Below, piece after piece: positions 37,121 to 45,962 of a stretch of DNA of 64,000 bases; within the stretch, counting starts at the first letter, position 1, and each line of letters opens with the position of its first letter. Origin of the DNA: Siphonodentalium dalli (lineage: Eukaryota > Mollusca > Scaphopoda > Gadilida > Siphonodentaliidae); the NCBI GenBank assembly GCA_032622095.1, contig CP136062.1:4960001-5024000 (forward strand). The letters run 5' to 3'. The position numbers and the translations under genes were made by a program. Below the pieces are notes generated by a model. It saw only the letters and a program-made list of their open reading frames with translations, was not told where the DNA came from and searched no databases.

Positions 37121-37470
37121 CCAATCTATATATACGTGAAGTCTCTCTAGCCACATATCCTGTTTAGAGCTATTTCTTTTAAAGTGATTATGAAAAGTTC
37201 TGACTGTTGTGGTCTCCAGAGTCCCAGTCTTATCAGTCTTTGCAGTCTTAGTAGCGACCCACAGTCATTGACTGTCTTGTTAATGTTACAAAGCGTTCCC
37301 GAGTTGAATGTGTTGATATTCCGGGAAGTGTGCCCATATGCTTGCGACATGTAACTGGGCGTTGTTCTGTCCAACTGTGAAGTTGCCATGAACTCATCCG
37401 ACTCCCTCCAACTTATGCACAGAAACACAGGCAACTCAGAATTTGATAGGCGTTGAATATGTTGGGATTA

Positions 37471-37602
37471 CAATAATGCCCCAAACTATCGACTCCTTAA
37501 CCACTGCAGAATTATGGGCAACAAGCTATATTTTTGACTAAATCCTGAAAAATTACCCATAATTCTGCTGTGGTTAAGGAATCATTATTTAGGGCATTAC
37601 TG
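37471..37602. mobile_element. 132-bp palindromic MITE, TA-flanked
   Basis: Nearly full-length inverted repeat: CAATAATGCCCCAAA and TCCTTAACCACTGCAGAATT pair with AATTCTGCTGTGGTTAAGGA and TTTAGGGCATTACTG. TA dinucleotides flank both ends (37469-37470, 37603-37604), suggesting a Tc1/mariner-type non-autonomous element. The duplicate copy at 56798-56929 has the more regular end CAGTAATGCCCTAAA. Confidence 0.8.
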
Positions 37603-38668
37603 TATATGATTCAGTGTATCAACATATCCTGAGCCATATACATCACACTGTATAGTGCGGTTGTGTCACATCCTGTTCTCATTAGTTATTTATCACATTG
37701 TCGGTGTGCATATTTCCAACGTTGCCGAATTTCAACACACAATGGAGCAAAGTAATTTTCTTATATCTAAGCAGGCCATATATTCAGGGTTACCAACGCG
37801 AATATATTGTTAGATATATACATGTAGTGTAGATGTTATGGGAAAAGTGTCTCACAAAAGTACAACCTCTTGTAAAGTTCTTTTCGAACACGGAAAGAAA
37901 TGTCATTATTTTCTGTATCGATGCCAAAGCATGCAATTGCGACGACTTGTTTTGATACCGCGAGATTATTTAAAAGCGATTATTAATATAATATTACTTT
38001 GGAACGCAAACCGCCATGCATGTTCATTTAATCTACGTGGGCTTTATTACGTTTACGTATGGTCATATTATATGTATATCATTGTTAACTATTAAAGTGA
38101 CATTTCTCTTCCTCCCAATCGATATTGCATTACAATGACGCTTCATATTCATTACACTTCATTCAATAATTTCTGTTTCTACATCACTTATTGCATTGAT
38201 TGCCTTCAGGTAAGATAAGCTATGTCCGACTCAAATATTAAAGTGACGCATCATATGCACTACACTTTATTCAATAAAATCTTTTTCTACATAGTTTACA
38301 CGTATTGCATTGATTGCCTGCAGCTAAGGTAATCTATGTCCGACTCAAATAATACAAATATTAGAGGCATTCCATTTCCATCCATTAATTCTAAGGAAAC
38401 TTCAGCTGTGATATATATATATATGTATATATACATACAGGGTACTACATGTGCTACACCACTCGGAGAAATGTCTGTGTCATCACAATAAAATACCATG
38501 TTAGAACTTGAATTGATATATTCGTAATCGTATACAGTCACCAATAGTCGGGTTACTACCGTAGTACCTGACATTGCCTATCTAGTGAACTATTCAAACC
38601 CAACAGGCCTGGTTGATTTCACTGTGGATTGATGGTTCACTTCCATCCTCAAGCTACTTTTCTTTTCT

Positions 38669-38674
38669 GACGTG
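38669..38674. repeat. Polinton target-site duplication, left (GACGTG)
   Basis: GACGTG immediately precedes the first element base. The same six bases follow the right end, and only one copy exists at the empty site 57996-58001. Confidence 0.97.
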
Positions 38675-39003
38675 AGTAGTAATGGGGGGCACTATGGCCC
38701 AGTACCCCCCAGTGGGGGGCACTATGGCCCAGTACCCCCCAGTGGGGGGCACTATGGCCCAGTACCCCCCAGTGGGGGGCACTATGGCCCAGTACCCCCC
38801 AGTGGGGGGCACTATGGCCCAGTATCGAATACTGGACCATAGATCGTCCAGTATTCGATACTGGGCCATAGTGCCCCACTGGGGGGTACTGGGCCATAGT
38901 GCCCCCCACTGATGGGTACTGGGCCATAGTTCCCCCCTGAGGATAGATATTCCTGTCATTGATGTGATATTTCTGATCGGAAAAAAAGAAAATGGACTTA
39001 GAC
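38675..39003 (+). repeat. Polinton left terminal inverted repeat (~329 bp)
   Basis: Opens with five near-perfect 30-bp units (GGGGGGCACTATGGCCCAGT plus ACCCCCCAGT). A palindromic core follows at 38811-38872 (CCCAGTATCGAATACTGG paired with its complement), then the same 30-bp units in reverse orientation, then a unique segment ending at GGACTTAGA. The repeat is therefore itself a large foldback. Confidence 0.93.
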
Positions 39004-39382
39004 ATTTTTTCATTACTAATTTTAAAGTTTGTATAATTCTGACCAGAGATGACACATCGACACGAACAGAATCAATTGGTGGGGATCCTACAGTGAAAAC
39101 GATTTTGTTGAAATTTATCATTTATTTTTCAAAAACAAGAACAAGAACAATGAACAATAATATATTATTATACATCAATAATATTAACAAAGAACAATAA
39201 TTTATGTACAAAACAAGGTCTCAGATTTGAAGAAACTTAATTGAACATCCTACAACATCCTACAACATCCTACGCTGAATCAATAACAAAAGAGTCTATT
39301 TTGTGGAGTTGTTGACACATTCGTTGTTATCTTCGTCTTCTTTGCATTGTATGTATATCAGCCGTCGATGTCCTGGTGAAGT
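39004..39382. other. Non-coding left end of the Polinton
   Basis: AT-rich region between the terminal repeat and the protease gene. It holds a short tandem repeat of ACAACATCCT (39245-39273). A TTTATT at 39121-39126, read on the minus strand as AATAAA, is a candidate poly(A) signal for the leftward gene cluster. Confidence 0.6.
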
Positions 39383-39856
39383 TTAATTCAACAGCAAATT
39401 TGCTTTTCTGTATAATCGACCATAGTGCTTTCCAAACCATCGAACTATTGTTCTGTCATTCTTGAAGAAATCCCGAGAATTGAATAATATTTTCATCCTC
39501 TTTCCTTTCATCATGTGGTGGAGTGCGAATATACAATATAATCCACACACATTTGTCGCACGATGTTGATATCGTGTTGTATTCATAGTCCATGCTGATG
39601 AGTTCCTTTTTATGAATGGTAACATATATCGTCTCGGTGGTGGTAGTCCAAATGAGTCGAAGTATACAGCTGATCTTCCCTTGAATAACATCAATGTCCA
39701 GTGTTCTCCTGGCTGATCCGATGAGTGCGTGTTCACAATATATGCTTGAATATGCTGTGGTTTCTTCTCTGGTAACAGATCTCTAGCACAAACATGTGTG
39801 TTAAGTTTACACAACCAGGAATTGTCCAGAATATATTGAAGTTCAGCTGTCTGCAT
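39383..39856 (-). CDS. Adenain-like cysteine protease (PRO)
   Basis: 157 residues, related to adenovirus-type maturation proteases (clan CE), which process capsid and core precursors in the particle. Visible catalytic layout in order: His52 in GEHWTLMLF, Asp67 in AVYFDSFG, Gln97 in RYQHRATN and Cys104 in NVCGLYCIF. Length and spacing fit Polinton proteases. It is the last gene of the leftward cluster. Its start overlaps the end of the upstream 152-residue gene by 14 bp, indicating a tightly packed transcription unit. An AATAAA on the same strand lies about 260 bp downstream. Function is assigned by motif; activity is not shown. Confidence 0.92.
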   Translation of the reverse strand: MQTAELQYILDNSWLCKLNTHVCARDLLPEKKPQHIQAYIVNTHSSDQPGEHWTLMLFKGRSAVYFDSFGLPPPRRYMLPFIKRNSSAWTMNTTRYQHRATNVCGLYCIFALHHMMKGKRMKILFNSRDFFKNDRTIVRWFGKHYGRLYRKANLLLN

Positions 39857-40301
39857 CGTTGTAATTCTCTTTGACTCGCTGTGACCACATCAGAGTCCAC
39901 TCTGCATCGAATTTTTTGCGGTTGAGCTCCAAACTGTTTCTCAGATGATCCCACATAAGGTATGCTTCGAACTTCTCCTTGCAGTGTGGGTTTAACTCCA
40001 TCAGCTTCGGGAACCATCTTTCCATAACATTGTATATGTCAATTTTAATCAGCGCTAAGTCGATAAACTGGTTTGTCCAATCATCAGTTGTAGAGAACAA
40101 ACACAGAACATGTTCACGTTGACTAGGATGTTCTATTTTACATCCTTCACAGTTTGCTGACACTTCCTTGCGAATAATTTCTTGTAGTTCTTCAATCGTA
40201 GCGTTGTTGAGTGTGTCCAAGATCAGTTTTAATCTCGGAGCAACGTGTTGTGAACGTCGGTATTCTTCATAGTAGTTCCATAGCTGTGTTGTGAACTCCA
40301 T
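39843..40301 (-). CDS. Conserved Polinton protein of unknown function, C-x2-C/HPSQ motif
   Basis: 152 residues, mostly predicted helical. The central segment CEGCKIEHPSQREHVLC combines a C-x2-C pair, a His-Pro-Ser-Gln core and a second His-Cys group, a possible small metal site. I recall proteins with a similar C-x2-C...HPSQ...H.C segment beside the capsid gene in invertebrate Polintons, but the role is unknown. It starts directly after the major capsid stop codon (one base between) and overlaps the protease start by 14 bp. Its position between capsid and protease suggests a morphogenesis role, which is inference only. Confidence 0.72.
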   Translation of the reverse strand: MEFTTQLWNYYEEYRRSQHVAPRLKLILDTLNNATIEELQEIIRKEVSANCEGCKIEHPSQREHVLCLFSTTDDWTNQFIDLALIKIDIYNVMERWFPKLMELNPHCKEKFEAYLMWDHLRNSLELNRKKFDAEWTLMWSQRVKENYNDADS

Positions 40302-40302
40302 C

Positions 40303-41607
40303 CTAATAGTCAGTAAGCACTTCTCTCAAAGCTGTGATCTCTATTTCACTGTCGAATTCAGCATACACCAAAACGTTGACGGCTGTAGTGAGAGCTGTCA
40401 AGAACTGAAGCTCCAAACGCAGGTTCCCTGTCTTTATAGGATGTAGATGTCCCTCGTCGCTTCCTTGGTCCGGTGTCAAGTCGAAACCCCACAAACAATA
40501 ACCATTCATATATTCTTTTAAATTAATGCCAATTGATTTGTTAACACCAAACATTCCTAAAGATTGATACAAAGATAAATATGATCTGAGACATTGTTTT
40601 GTTGCGAAGTTTGGTTCAAATGGACGGTTATGTATTGTATGACCGTCTTGACTAACTTCCAATTTATTCAAACTGAAATGTTTGAAGTGGAATGGATTGG
40701 TACCCAAATCTCCATTCATATCTTTATTTTCGACCAACGCAATAAAAAGTCTCTTTGGTAATTGTCCTTGAAATAAGTGGTCTTCAATTTTTGATCTAAG
40801 TCCAGTACTAATTGTGAAAGTTTTTATTTCTACTCGTCTGATAGGTAGTTTCATTTTTGACTGGGCAATTTCTTGATTTAATTTATTTGAGACCGCTGGA
40901 AAGAGACTAACTGTTCTGACATGGAACACTGCTGATTCGAAAACAATTTGTCCATCCTCGGAGCCAATGAGGCAAAATTTTGATGGTGATCTGTTTAATC
41001 TGATACGAATTTCAATTCCATTTGGTAAATATTTTTCTTGAAGAAACAGATCGGTGTGTAAGCGTCCGCATAGTTCAACAAATTTACTACCAGTGATCAA
41101 ACTTTCTCTAGAAGTTAATCCAGCATTAGCACCACCTTTGGTGCTCTCTTCAAATTGTTCTGCTGTATCGCCATACCACATTTCTAAATTTGCTAATTGA
41201 TTATCTTTATATTCTTGAGAGTATCCCAACAGATTTTCGAAATATGCTCGGTATGGGTAAGTGTCAGAATTCGAAGTTATCAATTTGTTGTTCAAGTAAA
41301 CATCGATACTGCTGAACATGCTATGAAAGAAATTGTTAACAGGTGCTAATTCCGTAGCAGCTACCAAATTAGTTCCATCTTTTTTTGTAATTTTGAATTT
41401 CACATAAAGATAAGATTGATTAATATCTGTCCACTTTTCGGTTTGAGATGGTATGACAAACTCTATCGGAGCAGAATTATTCAGCGGTGCAATAGGATGA
41501 TTTTCGATCCACTGCGATTCTGACATTGTAGCCACCGTTGGTGGAACATGTGTTATATCAAGTTCCGATTTATTGCATTCGCATGATCCATTTACCATTT
41601 GTGCCAT
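40303..41607 (-). CDS. Major capsid protein, double jelly-roll type
   Basis: 434 residues. Resembles the invertebrate proteins often annotated 'F54H12.2-like', which are recognised as Polinton major capsid proteins of the double jelly-roll class that builds icosahedral shells. Typical features: an N-terminal segment with PIEFVIPSQTEKWTDINQSY then LYVKFKI, a NNFFHSMFSSIDVYLNNKLI stretch, a mid-protein RIRLNRSPSKFCLI strand, and a C-terminal region GYCLWGFDLTPDQ, then LRLELQF and VLVYAEFDSEIEI. Beta-rich throughout, with no signal peptide or membrane span. It lies two bases downstream of the basic 124-residue gene and is followed by the 152-residue gene and the protease, the usual structural block. 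Fold is inferred from family resemblance. Confidence 0.9.
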   Translation of the reverse strand: MAQMVNGSCECNKSELDITHVPPTVATMSESQWIENHPIAPLNNSAPIEFVIPSQTEKWTDINQSYLYVKFKITKKDGTNLVAATELAPVNNFFHSMFSSIDVYLNNKLITSNSDTYPYRAYFENLLGYSQEYKDNQLANLEMWYGDTAEQFEESTKGGANAGLTSRESLITGSKFVELCGRLHTDLFLQEKYLPNGIEIRIRLNRSPSKFCLIGSEDGQIVFESAVFHVRTVSLFPAVSNKLNQEIAQSKMKLPIRRVEIKTFTISTGLRSKIEDHLFQGQLPKRLFIALVENKDMNGDLGTNPFHFKHFSLNKLEVSQDGHTIHNRPFEPNFATKQCLRSYLSLYQSLGMFGVNKSIGINLKEYMNGYCLWGFDLTPDQGSDEGHLHPIKTGNLRLELQFLTALTTAVNVLVYAEFDSEIEITALREVLTDY

Positions 41608-41609
41608 GA

Positions 41610-41984
41610 TTAATCAAAAATATCAAGAGCTCGACTGCTAGGATGATTTTTCGACTGACTTTTTCGGCGTTTGACAGCTGAATGATTCATTTTTGAAGTC
41701 GCTACTCTTTTTCTAGGTTTTTTTCTCGAGTTCAAAATTTGATTTTTAGCTTGTGTGCCAAAAGATTTTAAAGCTTTTTTACCTTCAGACATCAACGCTT
41801 CTTTCGGACTTTTACCTTGATTAATAATTTCATCTGCAACACCAAAAGTGTGTTTTTTCGCAAGTTGTAAAGCTGTCCGACCAAGCGGTTTTAGAAATGG
41901 TATAGCAGATCTCATAACTGATTTGAAAATTGAACCAATACCATTACCATATTGCCGTGGTACGCCTCTATACACGGGGAACAT
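41610..41984 (-). CDS. Small basic virion-type protein
   Basis: 124 residues. The N-terminus MFPVYRGVPRQYGNGIGSIF is followed by an amphipathic helix region (FKSVMRSAIPFLKPLGRTAL), a linker, and a strongly basic tail (NSRKKPRKRVATSKM, KRRKSQSKN). A G-x-G-x-IF...R..IP.L.K start followed by a basic tail is typical of a small structural protein encoded next to the capsid genes in Polintons and loosely recalls adenovirus minor core or cement proteins. A role in membrane contact or DNA packing is possible but unproven. It sits between the minor and major capsid genes with gaps of 5 and 2 bp. Confidence 0.72.
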   Translation of the reverse strand: MFPVYRGVPRQYGNGIGSIFKSVMRSAIPFLKPLGRTALQLAKKHTFGVADEIINQGKSPKEALMSEGKKALKSFGTQAKNQILNSRKKPRKRVATSKMNHSAVKRRKSQSKNHPSSRALDIFD

Positions 41985-41989
41985 TGTTT

Positions 41990-42847
41990 TTAGAACTCCT
42001 CTCGTTTTCTGAAATGTAGCTTCACCAAAGACTTACCACCGATAAACTGAATTGATTTTCCTGTGTCGCCACTTATATTTACACTAATTTTGTCAAAGTA
42101 TGACTTTGAAACTGGAACATAATGTAAATTTAAAAATTCATGTTTTACATGTAATCCGTCGATATCTCTTTTACTTCTGAAAGAAACAACTCGTAAAATT
42201 TGTACTTCAACATTTCCAACAAATGTGTAATCGGCAATATCAGAATAAACAAACATTAGATTATGACCAACATTCAAATCTACACCAAACGGAAATCTAT
42301 TATTTGAATAAAAATCTTCAGAAGCGTTTTCAGTTTTGTAACCCAACTTGTGCAAAAGACATTGTGGTAATTCAATTCCTAGTTTTGTGTTACTTAAACT
42401 CTTGCGAATAATTTTCACACGTTTTGTACCTTTTGAGTACCCGATGTGAAATCCGTATTCGTTTTGCATTGCTTCTCCAAGTGTTTCATCAATTACATCT
42501 TGCATTGTATCAACTAAATCTGTCGCAGAGGTATACGAACCATTTTGTATCTGTATTTCAAGTGCATGAACGCCATCAGGTCTCTTAAATATCTTTTCTT
42601 CAAAACGATTTTGAAGAACAGAAACAGACAGTAATATTGCATCAGTTGTAATCAAATTGAATTTACACGAATCCCCTGTAACATTGTATGTTTCTGAAGG
42701 TGTTATCAGTTCGGCTAATGCAACTTCCCATTTTTCTTTATCAATTTGAACTGGTTTTGGTAATTGTACAGTAAAACAACATTGAGTATTGTTTGGATAC
42801 ATTACCATCGAGCTGTCGCTCGGAATTGTAATGTAGAAAGGATTCAT
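41990..42847 (-). CDS. Minor capsid (penton) protein, single jelly-roll type
   Basis: 285 residues. The start MNPFYITIPSDSSMVMYPNN followed by TQCCFTVQLPKPVQI and KWEVALAELITPS is the hallmark N-terminus of Polinton minor capsid proteins, thought to form the pentameric vertices. The middle contains ...VKIIRKSLSNTKLGIELPQC, LLHKLGY and VDLNVGHNLMFVYSDI, with a C-terminal IQFIGGKSLVKLHFRKR strand; it is beta-rich as expected. Its start codon overlaps the stop of the small membrane gene in an ATGA arrangement (42844-42847), suggesting coupled expression. Capsid role is known for the family; here it is assigned by motif. Confidence 0.88.
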   Translation of the reverse strand: MNPFYITIPSDSSMVMYPNNTQCCFTVQLPKPVQIDKEKWEVALAELITPSETYNVTGDSCKFNLITTDAILLSVSVLQNRFEEKIFKRPDGVHALEIQIQNGSYTSATDLVDTMQDVIDETLGEAMQNEYGFHIGYSKGTKRVKIIRKSLSNTKLGIELPQCLLHKLGYKTENASEDFYSNNRFPFGVDLNVGHNLMFVYSDIADYTFVGNVEVQILRVVSFRSKRDIDGLHVKHEFLNLHYVPVSKSYFDKISVNISGDTGKSIQFIGGKSLVKLHFRKREEF

Positions 42848-43107
42848 ACTTTCAAAATTTCTGCCGACTGATTTTTCAAATATTTCAAACGCGGTGTTGG
42901 TAAAATGTACCCCAAAGAACTACTGAGTAAAATTAACCACAGTTCGTTATTTTCACTTTGTAAACTTAAATGAACAATTGCTGTAGCGATTATACCAACA
43001 ATTATAATAATTTGTGTAAAATATGTTACTTGATTTTTTGCAATTTTTTCTCCACAGATTTGAAATTGTGATGGAGCATCGAGACCAACTGAACCATTTT
43101 GAGACAT
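42844..43107 (-). CDS. Small two-span membrane protein conserved in Polintons
   Basis: 87 residues if started at MSQNGSVGLDAPS (43105-43107). A longer upstream frame exists to 43242 but overlaps the integrase end, so the internal Met is preferred. The N-terminal FQICGEKIAKNQVTYF is followed by two hydrophobic segments, YFTQIIIIVGIIATAIVHLS and LWLILLSSSLGYILPTP. A small two-span protein ending in SSSLGYILP-P is a recurrent Polinton gene product of unknown role, possibly membrane-related in assembly or entry. It lies just 10 bp after the integrase stop and overlaps the penton start by 4 bp. Confidence 0.75.
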   Translation of the reverse strand: MSQNGSVGLDAPSQFQICGEKIAKNQVTYFTQIIIIVGIIATAIVHLSLQSENNELWLILLSSSLGYILPTPRLKYLKNQSAEILKV

Positions 43108-43117
43108 GTTAAAAGTT

Positions 43118-44212
43118 TTATACCAAATTTGTGGCAGGTATCCAACTGTCAAATTTTTTAGGATAACCAGCCCAATGAACTTTAATTTCTCTAACTGATT
43201 TACCAGCAACTTTTCTTGAACGTTTACCAACAACTGATTCAATTTCGTAAACTTTATTATCTTTTATATGTTGAATTTCTTTACCATAAAATGATCCTGC
43301 GATGTTTTCACCATCTAAATCTACTAATTTGTAAGTTAATGGTGTACTTTTACAAACTCTACTAATTTTGAAAATTTCTTTTGTCCAATTTGGAAGATAT
43401 CCTTTATCAAAAGTTCTCTTTGTTTTATTTATTCTAACAAAATCTCCAACTTTCAACATCTTATCTTTTTTCGTTTTTAACTTTCCATAAAGATTTCTGG
43501 AAACTTCAATTTCATTTTCTCGAGTTACTAAAACTGGTGCCATCTTAATACTTCTATGAAAACTTTTGTTGTAAGAATTCACAAAATCGTGCAAAACATC
43601 AACGTATTTCAAAGTTTGATTATGTGTAAAATATTTCCACATCTTTGTTTTCAATGTCCGTTGAAAACGTTCAACTATACTTGCTTTTGTCTCTGGATTC
43701 TCTGTTGTGAAAAAATGAATTTTCTTAGATTTCAAAAATTGTAAAAATAATTTATTTTTGAATTCTGAACCTTTGTCAGATTGAAATGAAGCTGGTTTTC
43801 GTTTTGATGATTTTAGAATTTTCTGAAATGTTTTAACTAAAGTTTTACCAGTTTTATCTTTAATTTTTTCAACCCATGCAAATTTTGAGAACACATCAAT
43901 AACACAAAGTAAATATCTGTAATTGTCATTGTGCTTTTGCAAAGTTTGCAAATCTGCCAGATCAGCTTGCCACTGAATATCAATTCCTGCAACAATAGTT
44001 TTACGTCTGCGAAATTTCCGAACAATTGGTTTGTGCAAAGTATATGTTTTTTGCCATTGTAACCATTTTTTAACATCTGAAAGTTTAATTTTGTTATTTG
44101 TTTCTTTTGCATTTTTAAAAAGTTGATTTGCTCCACTGAAACCACCAACTTCTTTTGGATTGTAGTAAATTTCAGTTAGAAGTTTGTCAAATTTTATGTA
44201 AGTGAGGACCAT
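43118..44212 (-). CDS. Integrase, rve superfamily with C-terminal chromodomain
   Basis: 364 residues. Retroviral-type integrase catalyses strand transfer of the linear element into host DNA, producing the 6-bp target duplication seen here. The RNase H-like core has the DDE set: Asp84 in QWQADLADL, Asp146 in FQSDKGSEF and Glu181 in ASIVERFQRTL, with 34 residues between the last two (D35E). The segment 255-275 (VGDFVRINKTKRTFDKGYLP) is the basic SH3-like region, and 320-364 is a chromodomain (YEIESVVGKR, VHWAGYPKKFDSWIP), typical of Polinton integrases and thought to guide target choice by chromatin. It overlaps the end of the upstream 235-residue gene by 19 bp. Confidence 0.95.
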   Translation of the reverse strand: MVLTYIKFDKLLTEIYYNPKEVGGFSGANQLFKNAKETNNKIKLSDVKKWLQWQKTYTLHKPIVRKFRRRKTIVAGIDIQWQADLADLQTLQKHNDNYRYLLCVIDVFSKFAWVEKIKDKTGKTLVKTFQKILKSSKRKPASFQSDKGSEFKNKLFLQFLKSKKIHFFTTENPETKASIVERFQRTLKTKMWKYFTHNQTLKYVDVLHDFVNSYNKSFHRSIKMAPVLVTRENEIEVSRNLYGKLKTKKDKMLKVGDFVRINKTKRTFDKGYLPNWTKEIFKISRVCKSTPLTYKLVDLDGENIAGSFYGKEIQHIKDNKVYEIESVVGKRSRKVAGKSVREIKVHWAGYPKKFDSWIPATNLV

Positions 44213-44901
44213 CCTTTCAAAATAGTTTTTCTGGTTTCTGGTGTTAAAATATCAACTGAACGTTTTCTTGACTTGCCACTGATAGGAGTTGCATGAGGTG
44301 TATGAAACTCATCACCAGTGTGACCTTGTAAATATCTTTGCATCCACAGCCATCGATCCCTGTTACCTACATAATCTTGTGGTATATTAAGTTCCCCCAA
44401 TCCACGTAGGAATGTTTCATAACCAACTGGGTTAAAACCTTTTCGGTGACGAACAACATCGTTTATCAAATCAATTATATTTGATCCAGTAACTGTTTCT
44501 GTTCCATAAATTAATTGTCCACGATCATCCCATCTAAGTTTAGGATTAGTTGACAACAATGATAAAATTTGTTGTGCTTTACCACGAAATTTAGATGGCA
44601 CACTTTCCAATATATGGTCACTCATTTTCCCAAAGTTTTCAGATAACTTTTGTTCAGGTAATCTGAATTTTGAATTTAAAGATTTTTGTGAAGTTTTCAA
44701 TTTGTACAAATTTTCTCCAAATAACTGTGACTTTTCTGATTCAGAAATATTTTTATCATAAACTGATTTCAATTCTTTGTAAGAATCTGAAACATTTGAA
44801 ATTGCAGGATCAGGAGGTAATTGAGGTTTATTCATTTCTGACATTTCCCATTGTTTGAAATCTTCCAACATTCTGAATGGTACAATAACCATTTTCTTCA
44901 T
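44194..44901 (-). CDS. Conserved Polinton protein of unknown function upstream of integrase
   Basis: 235 residues. The N-terminus is VIVPFRMLEDFKQWE, then a Pro-rich KPQLPPDP link and a helical region with coiled-coil-like spacing (about 40-110). A conserved-looking segment follows, LRWDDRGQLIYGTETVTGSN, then IIDLINDVVRHRKGFNPVGY. The basic tail ends SGKSRKRSV...LTPETRKTILKGW. I recall proteins with this W..RGQLIY....GSNI.DL...R.RKG.. core beside the integrase or structural genes in animal Polintons, without known function. The basic tail may bind DNA or particle components. Confidence 0.68.
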   Translation of the reverse strand: MKKMVIVPFRMLEDFKQWEMSEMNKPQLPPDPAISNVSDSYKELKSVYDKNISESEKSQLFGENLYKLKTSQKSLNSKFRLPEQKLSENFGKMSDHILESVPSKFRGKAQQILSLLSTNPKLRWDDRGQLIYGTETVTGSNIIDLINDVVRHRKGFNPVGYETFLRGLGELNIPQDYVGNRDRWLWMQRYLQGHTGDEFHTPHATPISGKSRKRSVDILTPETRKTILKGWSSLT

Positions 44902-44921
44902 ATTTATTTGAGATTTAGTTT

Positions 44922-45290
44922 TTACAAAATATTTTTAACAACTGCACCTAATGTTTTGCTAATCAATGGAGCAAGAAATAATAATGGTAAAAAGCCACCT
45001 TTTTGATTCAAAATTTTCTTCTTTTGTTGCAAAGGTTTGTTCTTGTCTGCAAGATATCTGATATGTTTACGCTTCGAATGTAACTTGCGGTTCTGAGCTT
45101 CATTCAGTTTTACATTACCTTTTAAAAGATTTTGACAACATTCTGAAATGCAATCCATCACTTGTTTCGGAGCATCGTTGATCATTTTCTTTTTATATGC
45201 AGATGGAACTTTACTCATTGCAACAATCAACTCACCATATTTTTTTATCAGCGGTGCTTTCCGGCTCTTAGTTTTTGAAGGCATCTTCAC
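44922..45290 (-). CDS. Small basic protein with C-terminal QKGG-hydrophobic tail
   Basis: 122 residues, very Lys/Arg rich. Order: basic N-terminus (KTKSRKAPLIKKYG), a helical segment with CISECCQNLLKGNVKL, a KRKHIRYLADKNK stretch, then KKKILNQKGGF running into a hydrophobic end (LPLLFLAPLISKTLGAVVKN). The basic region plus QKGGF-hydrophobic end is a recurrent small Polinton protein. The pattern recalls adenovirus core or pX-like peptides cleaved by adenain, but that is inference. It shares this layout with the next gene upstream, suggesting an old duplication. Confidence 0.68.
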   Translation of the reverse strand: MKMPSKTKSRKAPLIKKYGELIVAMSKVPSAYKKKMINDAPKQVMDCISECCQNLLKGNVKLNEAQNRKLHSKRKHIRYLADKNKPLQQKKKILNQKGGFLPLLFLAPLISKTLGAVVKNIL

Positions 45291-45340
45291 AGTCTAAGTA
45301 GTTGTCTCAAAATGAGCAGAAAAATTATATGTTTCATCTT

Positions 45341-45928
45341 TTATCTTTTCGGATTGAACCATTCTAAAGCTTCGAATGCAGATTTCGATGCATCAGACAA
45401 CGGCATAAATTTTGAAAATTCAAGATCAATAACTGGTTTTTTTTGTAACGGTTGATGTTGAGGGTTCTGCTGAGAAGGTATAGGTGTAAATTTAGAATGT
45501 TGATTTTGTTGAGTTTGCATCGGTGTAAACTTTGAATGATTTAGAGAAAGCTTTGTTTTACGTTTAGATTCTTTTTGATTACCTCTTTGTTGTGTTTGCT
45601 TCCGAGTAATCTTTGAACGTTTTGGAGAAACCTTTGATTTACTTTTAGATTGTCTACCAGTTTGTTCAAATGAATTTTTCAAAAGACTTCTAATTAAAAC
45701 TCCTCCAAGAAACCCACTACCACCTCGTTGTAAAATTAATTTGCGTTTTGTTTCCATATCAGTTGATCGATCAGAGATTTTTTTAAGAACATTTTTATTT
45801 CTCTGAAAAAACTTTTTTGTCTGTGATGGTAATTTCCAATCATTTTCAAGAAATAATTCAGCTGCAAAAGTGAAGAAATTTATAATTTGTGACAGTTCAT
45901 CACGACTAAACATCTCGGTGGACGACAT
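45341..45928 (-). CDS. Basic Polinton protein with QRGG motif and repeat-rich tail
   Basis: 195 residues from MSSTEMFSRDELSQ (Met codon 45926-45928). A longer frame reaches 45997 but overlaps the ATPase end and adds a Phe/Cys-rich lead, so the internal start is preferred. After a helical region, KRKLILQRGGSGFLGGVLIR mirrors the KKKILNQKGGF-hydrophobic end of the neighbouring 122-residue protein. The rest is Lys/Arg/Gln-rich low complexity with repeated HSKFTPxxTQQ words (about 130-165) and a C-terminal EFSKFMPLSDASKSAFEALE. Likely a structural or core-type protein; function unknown. Confidence 0.6.
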   Translation of the reverse strand: MSSTEMFSRDELSQIINFFTFAAELFLENDWKLPSQTKKFFQRNKNVLKKISDRSTDMETKRKLILQRGGSGFLGGVLIRSLLKNSFEQTGRQSKSKSKVSPKRSKITRKQTQQRGNQKESKRKTKLSLNHSKFTPMQTQQNQHSKFTPIPSQQNPQHQPLQKKPVIDLEFSKFMPLSDASKSAFEALEWFNPKR

Positions 45929-45962
45929 GGTTCTAAAATGAAAAAAATAACAACAACTGAAT

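Larger units (their letters stand above)
37121..38674. repeat. 2.14-kb unit, copy 1, left part (split by the Polinton)
   Basis: Starts at CTATATATACGTGAAGTCTC and runs to the Polinton target site. It matches 56447-58001 with about ten differences in 1.55 kb. Near its end (38440-38610) is one arm of a large imperfect inverted repeat whose other arm lies in the right part at 55940-56130. No coding function is assigned: the 85- to 95-codon frames present are identical in both copies only because the duplication is recent. Confidence 0.93.

Noticed and set aside
37147-38574. Frames of 85-95 codons kept in both 2.14-kb units
   Set aside because: Both copies are almost identical in non-coding parts too, so conservation carries no coding signal; no domain is seen.
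38683-38940. CRISPR-like array (30-bp repeats at the left Polinton end)
   Set aside because: The units abut without spacers, are palindromic and form the terminal repeat of a eukaryotic transposon.
38649-39121. Frames of 76-155 codons across the Polinton ends
   Set aside because: They translate the 30-bp tandem units and cross the insertion boundary into host DNA; not genes.
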